This document shows positions 63,385 to 64,000 of a DNA stretch of 64,000 nt, one piece after another. Below the pieces are notes generated by a model that was given only the letters and a program-made list of their open reading frames with translations, had not been told where the DNA came from and searched no databases. Origin of the DNA: an uncultured Muribaculaceae bacterium (GTDB taxonomy: Bacteria > Bacteroidota > Bacteroidia > Bacteroidales > Muribaculaceae); NCBI GenBank assembly GCA_944321705.1, contig CALUMG010000012.1:1-64000 (forward strand), in the 5' to 3' direction. Position 1 is the first letter of the stretch. The number at the start of each line of letters is the position of its first letter. Made by a program: the position numbers and the translations under genes.

Positions 63385-63416
63385 CTTGGAGATTACTTGA
63401 TTTTCAATTAACTTTG
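63385..63416 (+). promoter_or_regulatory. Promoter of the nitroreductase gene
   Basis: CTTG (63385-63388), 20 bases, TAACTTTG (63409-63416). The ATG at 63437 lies about 14 bases after the expected start. Confidence 0.65.
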
Positions 63417-63436
63417 TGTAATCAAGGATTTTCACT

Positions 63437-64000
63437 ATGGACGACATAATAGCAAACGCATTGCTCGATTCAGCCATTCTCGCACCTTCGGGACATAATT
63501 CACAACCCTGGAAATTCAGGGTGGGTGAGGATTGCATTACGGTCATGCCTGATTTTTCCAAAAGGTTGTACATGGTAGATCCGCTCGACAGGGAGATTTT
63601 CATATCAATAGGTTGCGCGGTCGAAAATATTTGCATAACAGCCACTAAATTTAATTTAAAAGCTTTGGTGGAAATCAAGGATAACAATGTTGACATTGCA
63701 TTTGAAAGGTGTACCGACATTGTGGCTTCTCCTTTTGTATCGTTCATAGCCAAAAGGCAAACTAACCGAAACATCTTTGATAACACATTGATTCACAAAA
63801 GTATCATTGACCATTTATCTTCAACAGGGGCTAAATTATATTCGCGAGGCTCGAAAGAATTTGATATAGTGAAGTCATTTGTCAAACTTGGGAATTCAGC
63901 TCAAATGAAGGACAAGGATTTTGTCAATGAGCTAAAGGAATGGATGAGGTTGAATGAGACGCAAGCCGCTCGTGAGCTCGACGGGTTGAGCTATGACGTG
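63437..64000 (+). CDS. Acg-type nitroreductase family protein, cut by the window end
   Basis: 188 codons are visible and the gene runs off the edge. The protein starts MDDIIANALLDSAILAPSGH; APSGHNSQPW is the FMN-binding signature of nitroreductases, and MVDPLDREIFISIGCAVEN and FIAKRQTNRNIFD match the Acg branch (about 320-340 residues in full). Acg-type members may store or sequester flavin rather than reduce nitro compounds. It is divergent from the broken AlbA gene. Confidence 0.85.
   Translation, partial: MDDIIANALLDSAILAPSGHNSQPWKFRVGEDCITVMPDFSKRLYMVDPLDREIFISIGCAVENICITATKFNLKALVEIKDNNVDIAFERCTDIVASPFVSFIAKRQTNRNIFDNTLIHKSIIDHLSSTGAKLYSRGSKEFDIVKSFVKLGNSAQMKDKDFVNELKEWMRLNETQAARELDGLSYDV

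Overview
The window reads as chromosome of a gut Bacteroidales bacterium, most like Muribaculaceae or Bacteroidaceae. The evidence is promoters of the form TTTG-N19-21-TAnnTTTG, a SusC/SusD starch locus, an UDP-MurNAc ligase of the meso-DAP type, a class III fructose-bisphosphatase, a BspA-type secreted protein with a type IX secretion-like C-terminus, and a SusR-like membrane regulator. Placement is by pattern recognition only; no search was run.

Layout. 1-5.2 kb: tRNA-Leu(CAA), an outer-membrane barrel protein and a 1003-residue TPR protein (minus). 5.3-6.7 kb: three small unknown genes (plus), possibly phage-derived. 6.7-8.7 kb: phosphatidylethanolamine synthesis (psd, pssA) with a DUF4834-like gene (minus). 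8.8-11.9 kb: a cysteine-free sirtuin, two FKBP prolyl isomerases and an Lrp-type regulator. 12.4-27.7 kb: an uninterrupted division and cell-wall cluster, rsmH-ftsL-ftsI-murE-mraY-murD-ftsW-murG-murC-ftsQ-ftsA-ftsZ, without mraZ and closed by a strong terminator. 27.8-42.4 kb: an alpha-glucan utilisation locus (GH31, SusR-like, SusC, SusD, a SusE-position lipoprotein with three CBM26-like modules, GH13, GH97). 42.8-46.4 kb: yqeY, serS, bcp, recA. 46.7-49.2 kb: a small membrane protein and fbp. 49.7-53.3 kb: a compact four-gene operon with a steroid 5-alpha-reductase-like membrane protein, an Old Yellow Enzyme-type reductase and two short-chain dehydrogenases. 53.3-55 kb: a LolC/E-type permease and rbfA (minus). 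55-59 kb: an accessory stretch with repeats, candidate small RNAs, a split micro-ORF and a BspA-like protein. 59.1-61.8 kb: an O-methyltransferase, pyruvate kinase and aroQ (minus). 61.9-63.3 kb: an AlbA/ATPase gene broken by two frameshifts. The window ends inside an Acg-type nitroreductase.

How the parts work together. In the glucan locus, SusC/SusD and the binding lipoprotein would capture starch at the surface, the GH13 lipoprotein would cut it, and GH97 and GH31 would release glucose, all under a SusR-like sensor. The 49.7-53.3 kb operon has what is needed to reduce a 3-oxo-delta4 steroid or bile acid (ring double bonds by the membrane reductase and flavoenzyme, keto or hydroxyl groups by the dehydrogenases). 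It is the best candidate for an undescribed pathway here. It is driven by a dispersed promoter-bearing repeat that also sits before bcp-recA and, in opposite orientation, before rbfA; one 84-bp block is 81/84 identical between the last two sites.
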